A stretch of 64,000 nucleotides of DNA from Chitinophagales bacterium (GTDB lineage Bacteria; Bacteroidota; Bacteroidia; Chitinophagales; JADIYW01), in the NCBI GenBank assembly GCA_020636535.1, contig JACJXT010000011.1, positions 1,550,001 to 1,614,000 of the forward strand, in the 5' to 3' direction. Every line of letters starts with the position of its first letter. The first letter of the stretch is position 1. This document shows, piece by piece, positions 37,003 to 45,623 of this stretch. A program made the position numbers and the translations under genes. Under the pieces are notes generated by a model. It saw nothing but the letters and a program-made list of their open reading frames with translations, had not been told where the DNA came from and ran no database searches.

Positions 37003-37028
37003 TATCTATCACAAAATAAAAGATAAAG

Positions 37029-38813
37029 ATGAAACAATTTTTCAAAATATTATTTGGTTCTTGCTTAGGAACAATTTTAGCATTAATAATAATCATATTA
37101 TTTTTCATGTCTTTTGGAATTGGAAAAAGCAGTAAAAAAGCACCAAAAGTACAAGCCAACTCTATACTACATTTAAAAATTGAAGGCGAAGTTACTGACA
37201 GAACTTATGAGAATCCGTTTTCTAATTACAATGCTATGGGCTTATTTTCTGTAGGACCAAATACTACTGGTTTGTTTGATATTTTAAAAGCATTAGAAAC
37301 AGCCAAAGCAGATAAAAACATCAAAGCTATTTTATTAGAAGTAGATGCAATGTCTATTGGTTTTAGTAGCTTAAATCAGTTGATGAAAGGAATTGAAGAT
37401 TTCAAAAAGTCTAAAAAATTAGTGTATTTGTATAGCGACATGCCAACACAAAAAACTTTTTTACTAGCATCAGTTGCAGATAAAGCAGTAATTAATCCAG
37501 TTGCAAGTTGTGAGTTTGATGGTTTGGCTTTTGAGACGATGTACTATACTGGTTTGTTTGAAAAAGCAGGCATTGAACCTTTGATTTTTTATGCAGGCGA
37601 GTTTAAAAGTGCTACAGAATCATATCGTTTAAAACAAATGAGTGAACCAAATAGGTTACAATTAACAGAATTATTAAATGACTTATACGATAGTTACTTA
37701 ACTAATTTATCTAACAAAAGAAAAATAGATAAAGCAACTTTAAAGCAGTTAGCAGATAATTTATCAGTTACATTAGCCGAAGATGCTTTAAAATATGGTT
37801 TGATTGATGCTTTGCAATACAGAGATGATTTTTATAACGACATCAAGAAAAAAATGGGTTATAAACCAAGCGAAAAAGTTAATTTAATTAGTTATAATCA
37901 ATATCATAAAATAAATAAAGTGTTAGAAAGTCCAACTAGCGACCAACAAATTGCTGTAGTGTTTGCAGAAGGTACTATTTTAGATGGCGAGCAAGAACAA
38001 GGTAGTGTTGGTAGTATCACTTATTTAAATCTTTTAACAGATATTCAAGACAAAGTAAGAGATAAAAAAATTAAAGCACTAGTTTTACGTGTCAACTCAC
38101 CAGGTGGAAGTGCTTTTGCGTCTGAACAAATTTGGCATAAGCTACTGGAAATTAAAAAAGATATACCAATTGTTGTTTCTTTTGGCGATTATGCAGCAAG
38201 TGGTGGTTATTATATTTCGTGTGCTAGCGACAAAATTTTTGCAGAAGAAAATACCATTACTGGTTCCATTGGTGCATACTCAATGTTGTTTAATGTAGAA
38301 GATTTACTCAATAAAAAATTAGGCATTACTACAGATGAAGTAAAAACAAATTCATATTCAGACTATATATCTTTCACTAGAGATTGGAGCGAAAAGGAAA
38401 AACAAACCATGCAAAGAAGCATTGATGTATTGTATACAAGATTTAAGAAAAGAGTAGCAGACTGCAGAAAATTAGACAGTACTACAGTAAGCAATATTGC
38501 AAAAGGTAGAGTGTACAGTGGTGTTGATGCTAAAGCAATTGGTTTGGTAGATGCTATTGGTACATTACAAGATGCAGTAAATGAAGCTAAAAAAATAGCA
38601 AAAATGGAAAATTATACTGTAAAATTTTATCCAGAAGACAAAGACCCAATGGATTTTATTTTAAGTTCTTTTATGAAAAATGAAGACAAAGAAGACAATA
38701 TTATGATTAATAAACTAAGCAAAACATTTCCTAACATAAAAGAAGTTTATCAGCTAAAAGACTTAGAATCACCACAATACAGATTGCCATATAGTTTAAA
38801 TATAAAATATTGA
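37029..38813 (+). CDS. sppA: Signal peptide peptidase SppA, 67K type
   Basis: A 594-residue membrane-anchored serine peptidase that degrades signal peptides after secretion. One N-terminal helix (about 10-32) anchors it. Two tandem ClpP-like domains follow, as in the long E. coli form: the first has FYAGEFKSATES near 190-201 with the candidate general-base Lys, the second has RVNSPGGSAFASEQIW near 355 and DYAASGGYYISC near 387-398 with the candidate nucleophile Ser. The length is normal for the double-domain form. Confidence 0.94.
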   Translation: MKQFFKILFGSCLGTILALIIIILFFMSFGIGKSSKKAPKVQANSILHLKIEGEVTDRTYENPFSNYNAMGLFSVGPNTTGLFDILKALETAKADKNIKAILLEVDAMSIGFSSLNQLMKGIEDFKKSKKLVYLYSDMPTQKTFLLASVADKAVINPVASCEFDGLAFETMYYTGLFEKAGIEPLIFYAGEFKSATESYRLKQMSEPNRLQLTELLNDLYDSYLTNLSNKRKIDKATLKQLADNLSVTLAEDALKYGLIDALQYRDDFYNDIKKKMGYKPSEKVNLISYNQYHKINKVLESPTSDQQIAVVFAEGTILDGEQEQGSVGSITYLNLLTDIQDKVRDKKIKALVLRVNSPGGSAFASEQIWHKLLEIKKDIPIVVSFGDYAASGGYYISCASDKIFAEENTITGSIGAYSMLFNVEDLLNKKLGITTDEVKTNSYSDYISFTRDWSEKEKQTMQRSIDVLYTRFKKRVADCRKLDSTTVSNIAKGRVYSGVDAKAIGLVDAIGTLQDAVNEAKKIAKMENYTVKFYPEDKDPMDFILSSFMKNEDKEDNIMINKLSKTFPNIKEVYQLKDLESPQYRLPYSLNIKY

Positions 38814-38998
38814 GATAAGCTAGATTGAGCCATTATAACATACTATAGAAATAATGCTAATAGAATTGTAGTAAAGTAATTTATGTACATTTGATTCTCA
38901 TTCCAAAAAAATCGTACTATAATAAAGTAATATATTGGTAGTGTCCCAATTAGTATGTCTGTGTGATGAAGGTTTTTCCACTGTTAACTTTATCATAT

Positions 38999-39387
38999 TA
39001 GACCTCTTGTATAATAGATTTTAGGTATACATTTTCTTGCTTTTTTTACTTCATAGCAGAAGTCTCTCGTAAGAGAACGCTGCAATAAGTTTAAATAGTC
39101 TTATTATTAACCTGAGTTCGGTTTTAAAAACACCCAAAATATTATAAGTAGTTGATTTATATTTTACTAGTTGCATACTTTAGTAACTTAATAAGTGCGT
39201 AGCACTTCAACCTTATTAGAAATGATATAAAATTTATAAAATACAGCGTAGCTGTATCACCTTTAAAATCTGCTTAAATCTATATTATTGATAAACACTA
39301 TTTTTTCAACTCAAACTCAGGTTTATTATTGCAGTGTCTCTTTTAGAATGCACTACTTTAAAGTGTGCTAATTATAAAAGAGGTCTA
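38999..39387. repeat. Degenerate inverted-repeat element hosting MITE copy B
   Basis: TAGACCTCTT (38999-39008) and AAGAGGTCTA (39378-39387) are a perfect 10-bp inverted pair. Inside it, a second imperfect inverted pair (AAGAGAACGCTGCAATAA on the left, TTATTGCAGTGTCTCTTTT on the right) closely brackets the MITE at 39110-39322. Without the MITE the outer element would be about 175 bp and could fold into one long stem. It may be a decayed MITE or IS remnant. The rest of the 38814-39548 gap shows no gene. Confidence 0.5.
39110..39322. mobile_element. MITE-like element, copy B (213 bp)
   Basis: The second, uninterrupted copy of the element at 35386-35784. Ends are ACCTGAGTT and AACTCAGGT, a perfect 9-bp inverted repeat, with TTATTA on both sides. 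It has two hairpins with 6-bp stems and GTA loops: AAGTGC/GCACTT (39193-39207) and TACAGC/GCTGTA (39242-39256). There is no coding capacity. It has inserted into the loop of an older inverted-repeat element. Confidence 0.8.
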
Positions 39388-39510
39388 TTGTATTAAAAGT
39401 TGTTTCAAATTTTTAAATTTGTACTTATGGAAATAGACCTTTAAATTTATAGAAATAATATATTGTAAAATTATGCATAATATTATTTTATACAAACTAT
39501 ATATAAATAA

Positions 39511-39540
39511 AAAAGCACTTACTGTTTTAAGTAAGTGCTT
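39511..39540 (-). terminator. Terminator downstream of tRNA-Val
   Basis: AAAGCACTTACT and AGTAAGTGCTTT form a 12-bp stem with a 6-base loop. On the minus strand it is followed by a run of T, so it ends the tRNA transcript; A-rich flanks allow it to work in both directions. Confidence 0.8.
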
Positions 39541-39548
39541 TTTGGGTG

Positions 39549-39623
39549 TGGGCGTACACGGATTCGAACCGCGGACCCCCTGCTTGTAAGGCAGGTGCTC
39601 TGAACCAGCTGAGCTATACGCCC
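39549..39623 (-). tRNA. tRNA-Val (UAC)
   Basis: A 75-base tRNA. The acceptor stem pairs GGGCGTA with TACGCCC, with discriminator A. The D arm has AGCTCAGCTGGTTCAGAGC, the anticodon loop is CTTACAA (anticodon UAC, valine), and the T arm holds GGTTCGAATCC. CCA is not encoded. A promoter lies upstream and a terminator downstream. No sign of an integrated element at its 3' end was found, although the MITE-rich gap begins about 160 bp beyond it. Confidence 0.96.
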
Positions 39624-39641
39624 TTTTGCTAAAAGCGATTG

Positions 39642-39670
39642 CAAAGATAGAAATTAGTTTTAAAAAACAA
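39642..39670 (-). promoter_or_regulatory. Promoter of tRNA-Val
   Basis: On the minus strand TTG (39670-39668) and TATCTTTG (39649-39642) are 18 bp apart, matching the consensus. The mature tRNA begins 19 bases after the -7 element. Confidence 0.65.
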
Positions 39671-39713
39671 AACGGTTAACATAAATTTTATTTAGTTTTT
39701 TATCTTTATCCTA

Positions 39714-40880
39714 ATGAATTTTCAAAGTAAATATTTGAAATGGAAGCAATTGCTTTTGCTTTTTGCTTTATTAATTGTTTTGTTTTCTTTGTGGTATACT
39801 CAAAAATTAGCAAAACAAATTGCTAATCAAGAGATTGTAAATGCAGAAAACCTTGCCAATGCCTATAAAACCATTAATGATATGGAAGCATCTGAGCAAG
39901 AATTACAAATGGCCATTGAAGCTATTAAAGAGAATGATAAAATTCCTATTATTTGGATTAATCAAGAAAAAGAATTGCTAGGGTTTAAAAATATTGATAG
40001 TGCTAAGATTTTAGATTCTACTTATACCAATAAGTTATTAGGTAATTTATTTAAAAAACATCAATATATTCAAATAGATATAGAAGATTCTGAGCAACAA
40101 TATTTATTGTATAAAGATTCTAAACTATTAAAACAAGTTAAACAGTATCCTTTTTATCAACTATTACTAGTGACTTTGTTTTTTATTATCAGCTTTACTG
40201 CTTTTGCAGCTTCTCGTAGAGCCGAACAAAATCAAGTGTGGGTTGGTTTGGCAAAAGAAACAGCACATCAATTAGGTACGCCTTTGTCTTCATTGGCTGC
40301 TTGGATTGAAATTTTAAAAGATAAACTAACGCATGAAGATGATGCTTTTATGATTGATGAGATGCAGAAAGATATTGATCGACTTGAATTAGTTGCTAAA
40401 CGCTTTTCTAAAATAGGTTCGCCACCAGAATTACAAACTATTAATCTAATTGATATTGTTCAAGATACTGCAGCTTATATGCGATTGAGAGCAGCACATC
40501 AAATCCAAATTATAGTAAAGGATACTACAGAAGGTAGTGCCTATATTGAAGCGAATGAACAGTTGATGGCTTGGGTGTTTGAAAATCTACTAAAAAATAG
40601 CTTAGATGCCATGCGAAATAAAGGCAAAATTGAATTGCTAATTTATGATAAAGACAATTTTTGGTATGTTGATATTAGCGATACTGGAAAAGGAATAGAT
40701 AAAGCTAATTTTAAGAAAGTTTTTAGTCCAGGTTTCTCTACAAAAAAAAGAGGTTGGGGCTTAGGTTTAACTCTAACTAAAAGAATTATTGAAGAGTATC
40801 ATTATGGAAAAATATTTGTACAGTCATCAGTAATTAATAAAGGAACTAAGTTTAGAATTATACTTAAGAAGAAAAGTTAG
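39714..40880 (+). CDS. Membrane sensor histidine kinase
   Basis: A 388-residue kinase. Helices at about 12-32 and 148-166 flank an extracytoplasmic sensor domain of about 115 residues. The dimerisation/phospho-acceptor helix has AKETAHQLGTPLSSL with the His near 185, and the ATPase domain has an N-box ENLLKNSLDAM near 291, G1 DISDTGKGID, and G2 KRGWGLGLTLTKRI near 343-356. No response regulator is adjacent, so the partner is encoded elsewhere. What it senses is unknown. Confidence 0.9.
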   Translation: MNFQSKYLKWKQLLLLFALLIVLFSLWYTQKLAKQIANQEIVNAENLANAYKTINDMEASEQELQMAIEAIKENDKIPIIWINQEKELLGFKNIDSAKILDSTYTNKLLGNLFKKHQYIQIDIEDSEQQYLLYKDSKLLKQVKQYPFYQLLLVTLFFIISFTAFAASRRAEQNQVWVGLAKETAHQLGTPLSSLAAWIEILKDKLTHEDDAFMIDEMQKDIDRLELVAKRFSKIGSPPELQTINLIDIVQDTAAYMRLRAAHQIQIIVKDTTEGSAYIEANEQLMAWVFENLLKNSLDAMRNKGKIELLIYDKDNFWYVDISDTGKGIDKANFKKVFSPGFSTKKRGWGLGLTLTKRIIEEYHYGKIFVQSSVINKGTKFRIILKKKS

Positions 40881-41002
40881 TTTAAGTATTAGGATATACG
40901 AATTAAAAATGCTGATGATACCGAAATTAACAATTTATCACAATTTTTTTATAATATATACACTTGTTTTTCAGTTATTTATACTAACCAAACCAACCAA
41001 AA

Positions 41003-41908
41003 ATGGAAAAAATAAGATTAACACAGTTAGTTGTTATTATAACAGCTATTACTATTATTATTGGATTTACTGCTTGCAAATCTAAAAGTGAAGAAGCAAA
41101 AGAAGTTTCTGTAGATATGTCTATTGCTGAAGCAGAAATGGTAGAAGAAGTTGTTTCTGATGCAGTTGAAGAAACAACTGTATTGAAAAATAAAAGTTCT
41201 ACTATGGATGCAAAAGATGTTTCAACTGAAGGAGCAAGCAAGAATCAACATCAACAAAAAATTACAAGAAAGCTAATAAAAGAAGGGCATTTAACTTTTG
41301 AAACCAATAGCATTGAAAAAACCAATCAGTTTATTCAAGAGCAGACCAAAAAATTAAATGGTTATGTTGCTAGAGACAATCAAACTAAAGACGAGTATTC
41401 CATTACCAATTACATAGAAGTTAGATTGCCAACCAACCAGTTCGATGTATTTTTAAATAGTGTAGAAAAAAACTATAAAAGATTTGACGAGAAAAACATT
41501 CAAGTTCAAGATGTAACTGAAGAATATATCGATGTTCAGACTAGAATTAAAACTAAAAAAGAGTTAGAAAATCGTTATCTCGAAATTTTAAAGAAAGCCA
41601 ATAAAGTAAGCGATTTACTAGAAGTAGAGCAAGAATTAAATATTGTACGAAACGATATTGAGTCAGCTGAAGGAAGATTAAAATACTTAAACGATAGAAT
41701 AGAGTACTCAACATTCTATATACGCTTTTACGAAACCACAGCAGCACCAATTGGCTTTTTCGGCGAATTAGGTAAAAGCTTTGTAGAAGGTTGGAAAGGC
41801 ATTTTATATTTTATCTTAGGTGTAGTAAGACTTTGGGCTTTTATATTGATTATTATTCTAGTAGCTTATTTATTTATTAGAAGAAGACGAAGAAATAATA
41901 AAATATAG
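41003..41908 (+). CDS. DUF4349 domain lipoprotein
   Basis: A 301-residue protein with a lipoprotein signal (IIIGFTACKSK, lipid-bearing Cys near 25), an acidic linker, and a DUF4349 domain from about 85. It has ITRKLIKEGHLTFET, a coiled-coil region (LEVEQELNIVRNDIESAEGR), and a C-terminal membrane helix (about 265-288) followed by RRRRRNN-like basic residues. DUF4349 proteins are envelope proteins of unknown role, sometimes with a lipid anchor at one end and a helix at the other, as here. Confidence 0.85.
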   Translation: MEKIRLTQLVVIITAITIIIGFTACKSKSEEAKEVSVDMSIAEAEMVEEVVSDAVEETTVLKNKSSTMDAKDVSTEGASKNQHQQKITRKLIKEGHLTFETNSIEKTNQFIQEQTKKLNGYVARDNQTKDEYSITNYIEVRLPTNQFDVFLNSVEKNYKRFDEKNIQVQDVTEEYIDVQTRIKTKKELENRYLEILKKANKVSDLLEVEQELNIVRNDIESAEGRLKYLNDRIEYSTFYIRFYETTAAPIGFFGELGKSFVEGWKGILYFILGVVRLWAFILIIILVAYLFIRRRRRNNKI

Positions 41909-41931
41909 TTAAGAAGCAAAATGAAGTAATC

Positions 41932-42003
41932 CTAATTAGCGTTCAGAAGAGCAAAAGAATAAACCAATTTTGAATGCTAATTAGTATAATGCACAATTTG
42001 GGG
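41932..42003. repeat. Imperfect hairpin and possible MITE remnant before nuoG
   Basis: CTAATTAGCGTTCA and TGAATGCTAATTAG (one mismatch) form a 14-bp stem over 41932-41984. The adjoining TAATGCACAATTTGGGG resembles the inverted-repeat end of the nested MITE at 35.6 kb at 15 or 16 of 19 positions, so a decayed relative may lie here. Confidence 0.4.
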
Positions 42004-42094
42004 TAAAAATGGATAACAATCACTCAATGTTCAGTTTTCACAAATCGTGGAAAATATTTATTCGTAAAATAATGTTACTTTGTATAATCGTTTG

Positions 42095-42102
42095 TACATT
42101 TG
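42095..42102 (+). promoter_or_regulatory. Promoter -7 element before nuoG (TACATTTG)
   Basis: TACATTTG matches the -7 consensus 10 bp before the nuoG ATG. No well-spaced TTG was found. It indicates that the nuoG-N genes have their own promoter rather than being read from the gene upstream. Confidence 0.5.
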
Positions 42103-42112
42103 CACTCTGTAA

Positions 42113-43135
42113 ATGCTTAAGGTAACTATAGACGATATTACCATAGAAGTTCCTCAAGGAACTACCATTCTACAAGCAGCTAGAATGATTGATGAAAAGT
42201 ACAATACCCATTGTGCTCCACCAACTATGTGTTATTACTCTAAATTAAAAACTACAGGTGGTTATTGTAGAACTTGTATTGTAAAAGTAGAAGCTGGCTC
42301 TGAAAAAGATCCAAGACCTATGCCAAAACCTGTGGCTTCTTGTAGAACAACAGTTATGGACGGTATGATTGTGCGTAACTTAACTTCTCCAGAAATTGTA
42401 GAAGCAAGAGATGGTGTGGTAGAGTTTTTGTTAATTAATCATCCATTAGATTGTCCAGTGTGCGATCAAGCTGGCGAATGTCATTTACAAGACTTAAGTT
42501 TCGATAATGGTGAAGAAAAAACGCGTTTTGATTTCAGAAAGCGAACTTTCGAACCACAAGATATCGGCGACAAAATCAAATTACACATGAATAGATGTAT
42601 TCTTTGCTATAGATGTGTAAAAGTATGCGACCAATTGACCGATAAAAGAGTACATGGTGTAATTAATAGAGGAGACCATGCCGAAATCTCTACTTATATA
42701 GAGAATGTTATCGATAACGATTTTTCTGGAAATGTAATAGATGTTTGTCCTGTTGGGGCTTTAACCGATAAAACTTTTCGTTTTAAAAGCAGAGTATGGT
42801 TTACTAAACCATTAGATGCTCATAGAGATTGCGATAAATGTAGTGGCAAAGTGCGTTTGTGGATGAAAGGCGAAGATGTACTCAGAGTTACAGCTCGTAA
42901 AGATAGATGGGGAGAAGTGGAAGAATTTATTTGCAATTCGTGTCGTTTTGATAAAAAGAAAGTAAGCGATTGGACTATCGAAGGACCAAGTAAAATTGCT
43001 CATTATTCTGTAATTGCTCAAAACAATTATGAATACAATCAACAAGTTAAATTACATCAAACTAAAGTAAAAATGTTGGAAGGTCAAAAAGCCGATTTAG
43101 GCGAAGGGCCACTAAATCCAAATAATATAAAATAA
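42113..43135 (+). CDS. nuoG: NADH-quinone oxidoreductase subunit G, short form
   Basis: A 340-residue iron-sulfur subunit of complex I. The [2Fe-2S] domain has Cys residues in HCAPPTMCYYSKLK and GYCRTCIV (about 33-60). The CDQAGECHLQD histidine/cysteine segment follows near 116, then the [4Fe-4S] set NRCILCYRCVKVC near 157-169 and DVCPVGALTDK. A last Cys set begins at DCDKCSGK. The long molybdopterin-like domain of E. coli NuoG is absent; short forms are usual in Bacteroidota. It heads the GHIJKLMN row. Confidence 0.9.
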   Translation: MLKVTIDDITIEVPQGTTILQAARMIDEKYNTHCAPPTMCYYSKLKTTGGYCRTCIVKVEAGSEKDPRPMPKPVASCRTTVMDGMIVRNLTSPEIVEARDGVVEFLLINHPLDCPVCDQAGECHLQDLSFDNGEEKTRFDFRKRTFEPQDIGDKIKLHMNRCILCYRCVKVCDQLTDKRVHGVINRGDHAEISTYIENVIDNDFSGNVIDVCPVGALTDKTFRFKSRVWFTKPLDAHRDCDKCSGKVRLWMKGEDVLRVTARKDRWGEVEEFICNSCRFDKKKVSDWTIEGPSKIAHYSVIAQNNYEYNQQVKLHQTKVKMLEGQKADLGEGPLNPNNIK

Positions 43136-43138
43136 AGC

Positions 43139-44185
43139 ATGGAGATTTTTTTGTTGTATAAGCTGATTTTAGTGATTATTGTATTTGCAATAGCATTAGG
43201 TATTGCGGCTTATTCTACTTATGCAGAAAGAAAAATCGCTGCTTTTATGCAAGATAGAGTTGGACCTGATAGAGCTGGACCTTTTGGTTTAATGCAACCT
43301 TTAGCAGATGGACTCAAAATGTTCATGAAAGAAGAGATTATTCCTGCTATGTCCAACAAGTTTTTATTTATTCTTGGTCCTTGTTTAGCAATGCTTACTG
43401 CTTGTATGACTGGTGTGGTAATTCCATGGGGTGGTTCTTTAACAATTGCAGGGCACGAATTTCCACTACAAATTGCAGATATCAATATTGCTATATTATA
43501 TGTATTTGCTGTAGTATCATTTGGTGTTTATGGAATTATGATTGGTGGTTGGGCGTCTAATAATAAATATTCTTTAATGGGAGCTTTAAGAGCATCATCA
43601 CAAATGATTAGTTATGAGTTAGCTATGGGTTTAGCTTTGGTAGCTTTAATCATGACAACTGGCTCACTTTCATTGGGTGATATTGTTAAACAACAAAGTG
43701 GACTTTGGAACATCTTTTTACAACCTCTTGGTTTTTTAATCTTTTTAATTTGTGCTTTTGCAGAATTAAACAGAGCTCCTTTCGATTTACCTGAATGCGA
43801 AACGGAATTAGTTGGTGGTTATCATACTGAGTATTCTTCTATGAAATTAGGTTTCTATCTCTTTGCAGAATACATCAACATTTTCATTTCATCTGCTTTT
43901 ATTGCTTCTTTATATTTTGGTGGATATAATCTTCCTTTTCAACAACATATACCTTTAGATGGAAATTGGCTAACAATAGTTCAAGTAATATTTTTCTTTG
44001 GTAAAGTATTTTTCTTTATCTTCTTCTTTATGTGGATAAGATGGACACTTCCAAGATTTAGATACGACCAACTGATGAATTTAGGTTGGAAAGTCTTATT
44101 GCCTTTAGCTATTGCCAATATATTAATTACAGGTTTAGTAATGATGCGTTCAGAATTGTTTCACTTTTTTAATCAATTATTCTAA
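43139..44185 (+). CDS. nuoH: NADH-quinone oxidoreductase subunit H
   Basis: A 348-residue membrane subunit with about eight or nine helices that lies next to the quinone site. Conserved loops are present: YAERKIAAFMQDRVGPDRAG near 27-46, FAELNRAPFDLPECETELVGG near 205-225 (only its start and end are needed: FAELNRAP, ELVGG), and an RYDQLMNLGWK segment near the C-terminus. The length is normal. It lies 3 bp after nuoG and abuts nuoI. Confidence 0.95.
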   Translation: MEIFLLYKLILVIIVFAIALGIAAYSTYAERKIAAFMQDRVGPDRAGPFGLMQPLADGLKMFMKEEIIPAMSNKFLFILGPCLAMLTACMTGVVIPWGGSLTIAGHEFPLQIADINIAILYVFAVVSFGVYGIMIGGWASNNKYSLMGALRASSQMISYELAMGLALVALIMTTGSLSLGDIVKQQSGLWNIFLQPLGFLIFLICAFAELNRAPFDLPECETELVGGYHTEYSSMKLGFYLFAEYINIFISSAFIASLYFGGYNLPFQQHIPLDGNWLTIVQVIFFFGKVFFFIFFFMWIRWTLPRFRYDQLMNLGWKVLLPLAIANILITGLVMMRSELFHFFNQLF

Positions 44186-44800
44186 ATGGCATTAACATTA
44201 ACCAATAGAAAAAAAGTAGTTGTAAAAAAAGAAATGTCTTTTGCAGAAAAGTTATATCTTCCTGCTATTACGCAAGGTATGACAATAACCTTAAAGCATT
44301 TCTTTAAGAAATCTGCTACTATAAAATATCCAGAGCAAAAAAGAGAATTGGCTAAAATATATCGTGGACAACATGTTTTAAAGCGAGATGAAATTGGTGC
44401 TGAAAGATGTACTGCTTGTGGTTTATGTGCAGTTGCTTGTCCAGCAGAAGCAATTACTATGGATGCTGCGGAAAGAAAAAAAGGTGAAGAAAGACTATAT
44501 CGAGAAGAAAAATATGCAGCTACCTACGAAATTAATATGCTACGATGCATTTTCTGTGGTTTGTGTGAAGAAGCTTGTCCTAAAGAAGCTATTTTCTTAA
44601 CCGATAGAATTGTGCCTGTAGATACAGATAGAAAAAGAATGGTTTATGGTAAAGATAAATTAGTTGAACCAATAGACGATAGAGTAGATGTAAGCCAAAG
44701 ACAGTCTTTAGAAATGGAATTGTTTAAACAAAACAAATTTCACTATCACAACCAAACTGCTGATGACAAATTGATTAACAAAAAAAATGAAAATCATTAA
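44186..44800 (+). CDS. nuoI: NADH-quinone oxidoreductase subunit I
   Basis: A 204-residue peripheral subunit with two [4Fe-4S] clusters (N6a/N6b) that pass electrons toward the quinone. Both CxxCxxCxxxCP motifs are complete: ERCTACGLCAVACPAEA near 72-88 and LRCIFCGLCEEACPKEA near 116-132. It follows nuoH with no gap and ends with a 1-bp overlap (TAATG) with nuoJ. Confidence 0.95.
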   Translation: MALTLTNRKKVVVKKEMSFAEKLYLPAITQGMTITLKHFFKKSATIKYPEQKRELAKIYRGQHVLKRDEIGAERCTACGLCAVACPAEAITMDAAERKKGEERLYREEKYAATYEINMLRCIFCGLCEEACPKEAIFLTDRIVPVDTDRKRMVYGKDKLVEPIDDRVDVSQRQSLEMELFKQNKFHYHNQTADDKLINKKNENH

Positions 44801-45303
44801 TGGGAATTACAGCAATGCTTTTTTGGTTTTTGTCTTTTGTTGCTATATTTTCTGCAATCTTAGTAGTTATTGAGAAAAATCCAATTCATAGTGTATTGTA
44901 TTTAATAGTTACTTTTTTTGCAATTGCGGGTCATTATTTTCTATTAAATGCTCAATTTTTAGCAGCAGTACACATTATAGTATATGCAGGAGCTATTATG
45001 GTATTGTTTTTATATGTTATCATGATGTTGAATCTCAATAAACACCAACATTTTAGCAAACGAAATATTACTAAGTTTATAGGAGCATTATCTGCTGGTT
45101 TATTATTAATTTCATTAGTGTTGGCACTACAAGGCGTAGGCAATAATTTACAAGGCAGTTCGCAATTTACACAAGTAGGTTTAGTAGAAAACTTAGGTAA
45201 AATATTATATACAGATTACGCTTTGCCATTTGAAATTGCAGCAGTATTGTTTTTATCTGCTATGATTGGAGCAGTATTTTTAAGTAAAAAGAATTTATCA
45301 TAA
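44800..45303 (+). CDS. nuoJ: NADH-quinone oxidoreductase subunit J
   Basis: A 167-residue membrane subunit with five helices. It has the ENPIHSVLYLI and VYAGAIMVLFLYVIMML segments typical of NuoJ. The length is normal. It overlaps both neighbours by 1 bp. Confidence 0.93.
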   Translation: MGITAMLFWFLSFVAIFSAILVVIEKNPIHSVLYLIVTFFAIAGHYFLLNAQFLAAVHIIVYAGAIMVLFLYVIMMLNLNKHQHFSKRNITKFIGALSAGLLLISLVLALQGVGNNLQGSSQFTQVGLVENLGKILYTDYALPFEIAAVLFLSAMIGAVFLSKKNLS

Positions 45304-45623
45304 TGAACGAAGTAATTACTGGCATATCTATTCAATATTACATCTACTTAAGCTTAATACTATTTGCTATTGGTGCTTTAGGTGTTATTGTAAGAAGAAA
45401 TGCTATTATTATGTTCATGTGTATAGAAATGATGTTGAATGCAGTTAATTTATTAATGGTAGCATTTTCAAGATATTTAGGAGATGGTGGTGGACAAGTA
45501 TTTGTATTTTTTATCATGGTAGTGGCTGCGGCAGAAGTTGCTGTTGGCTTGGCTATTCTAATGGTAATTTATAGAAATACAGGTTCGGTAGATAGTAGTA
45601 AATTAAATCAAATTAACGGATAA
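45303..45623 (+). CDS. nuoK: NADH-quinone oxidoreductase subunit K
   Basis: A 106-residue subunit with three helices and the two conserved membrane glutamates of the proton path, in MCIEMMLNAVNL and VVAAAEVAVGLAI. The length is normal. It overlaps nuoJ and nuoL by 1 bp each. Confidence 0.95.
   Translation: MNEVITGISIQYYIYLSLILFAIGALGVIVRRNAIIMFMCIEMMLNAVNLLMVAFSRYLGDGGGQVFVFFIMVVAAAEVAVGLAILMVIYRNTGSVDSSKLNQING

Noticed and set aside
39549..39623. tRNA-Val as an attachment site for an integrated element
   Set aside because: No integrase gene and no repeat of the tRNA 3' end is seen nearby; the neighbouring repeats are MITE-like.
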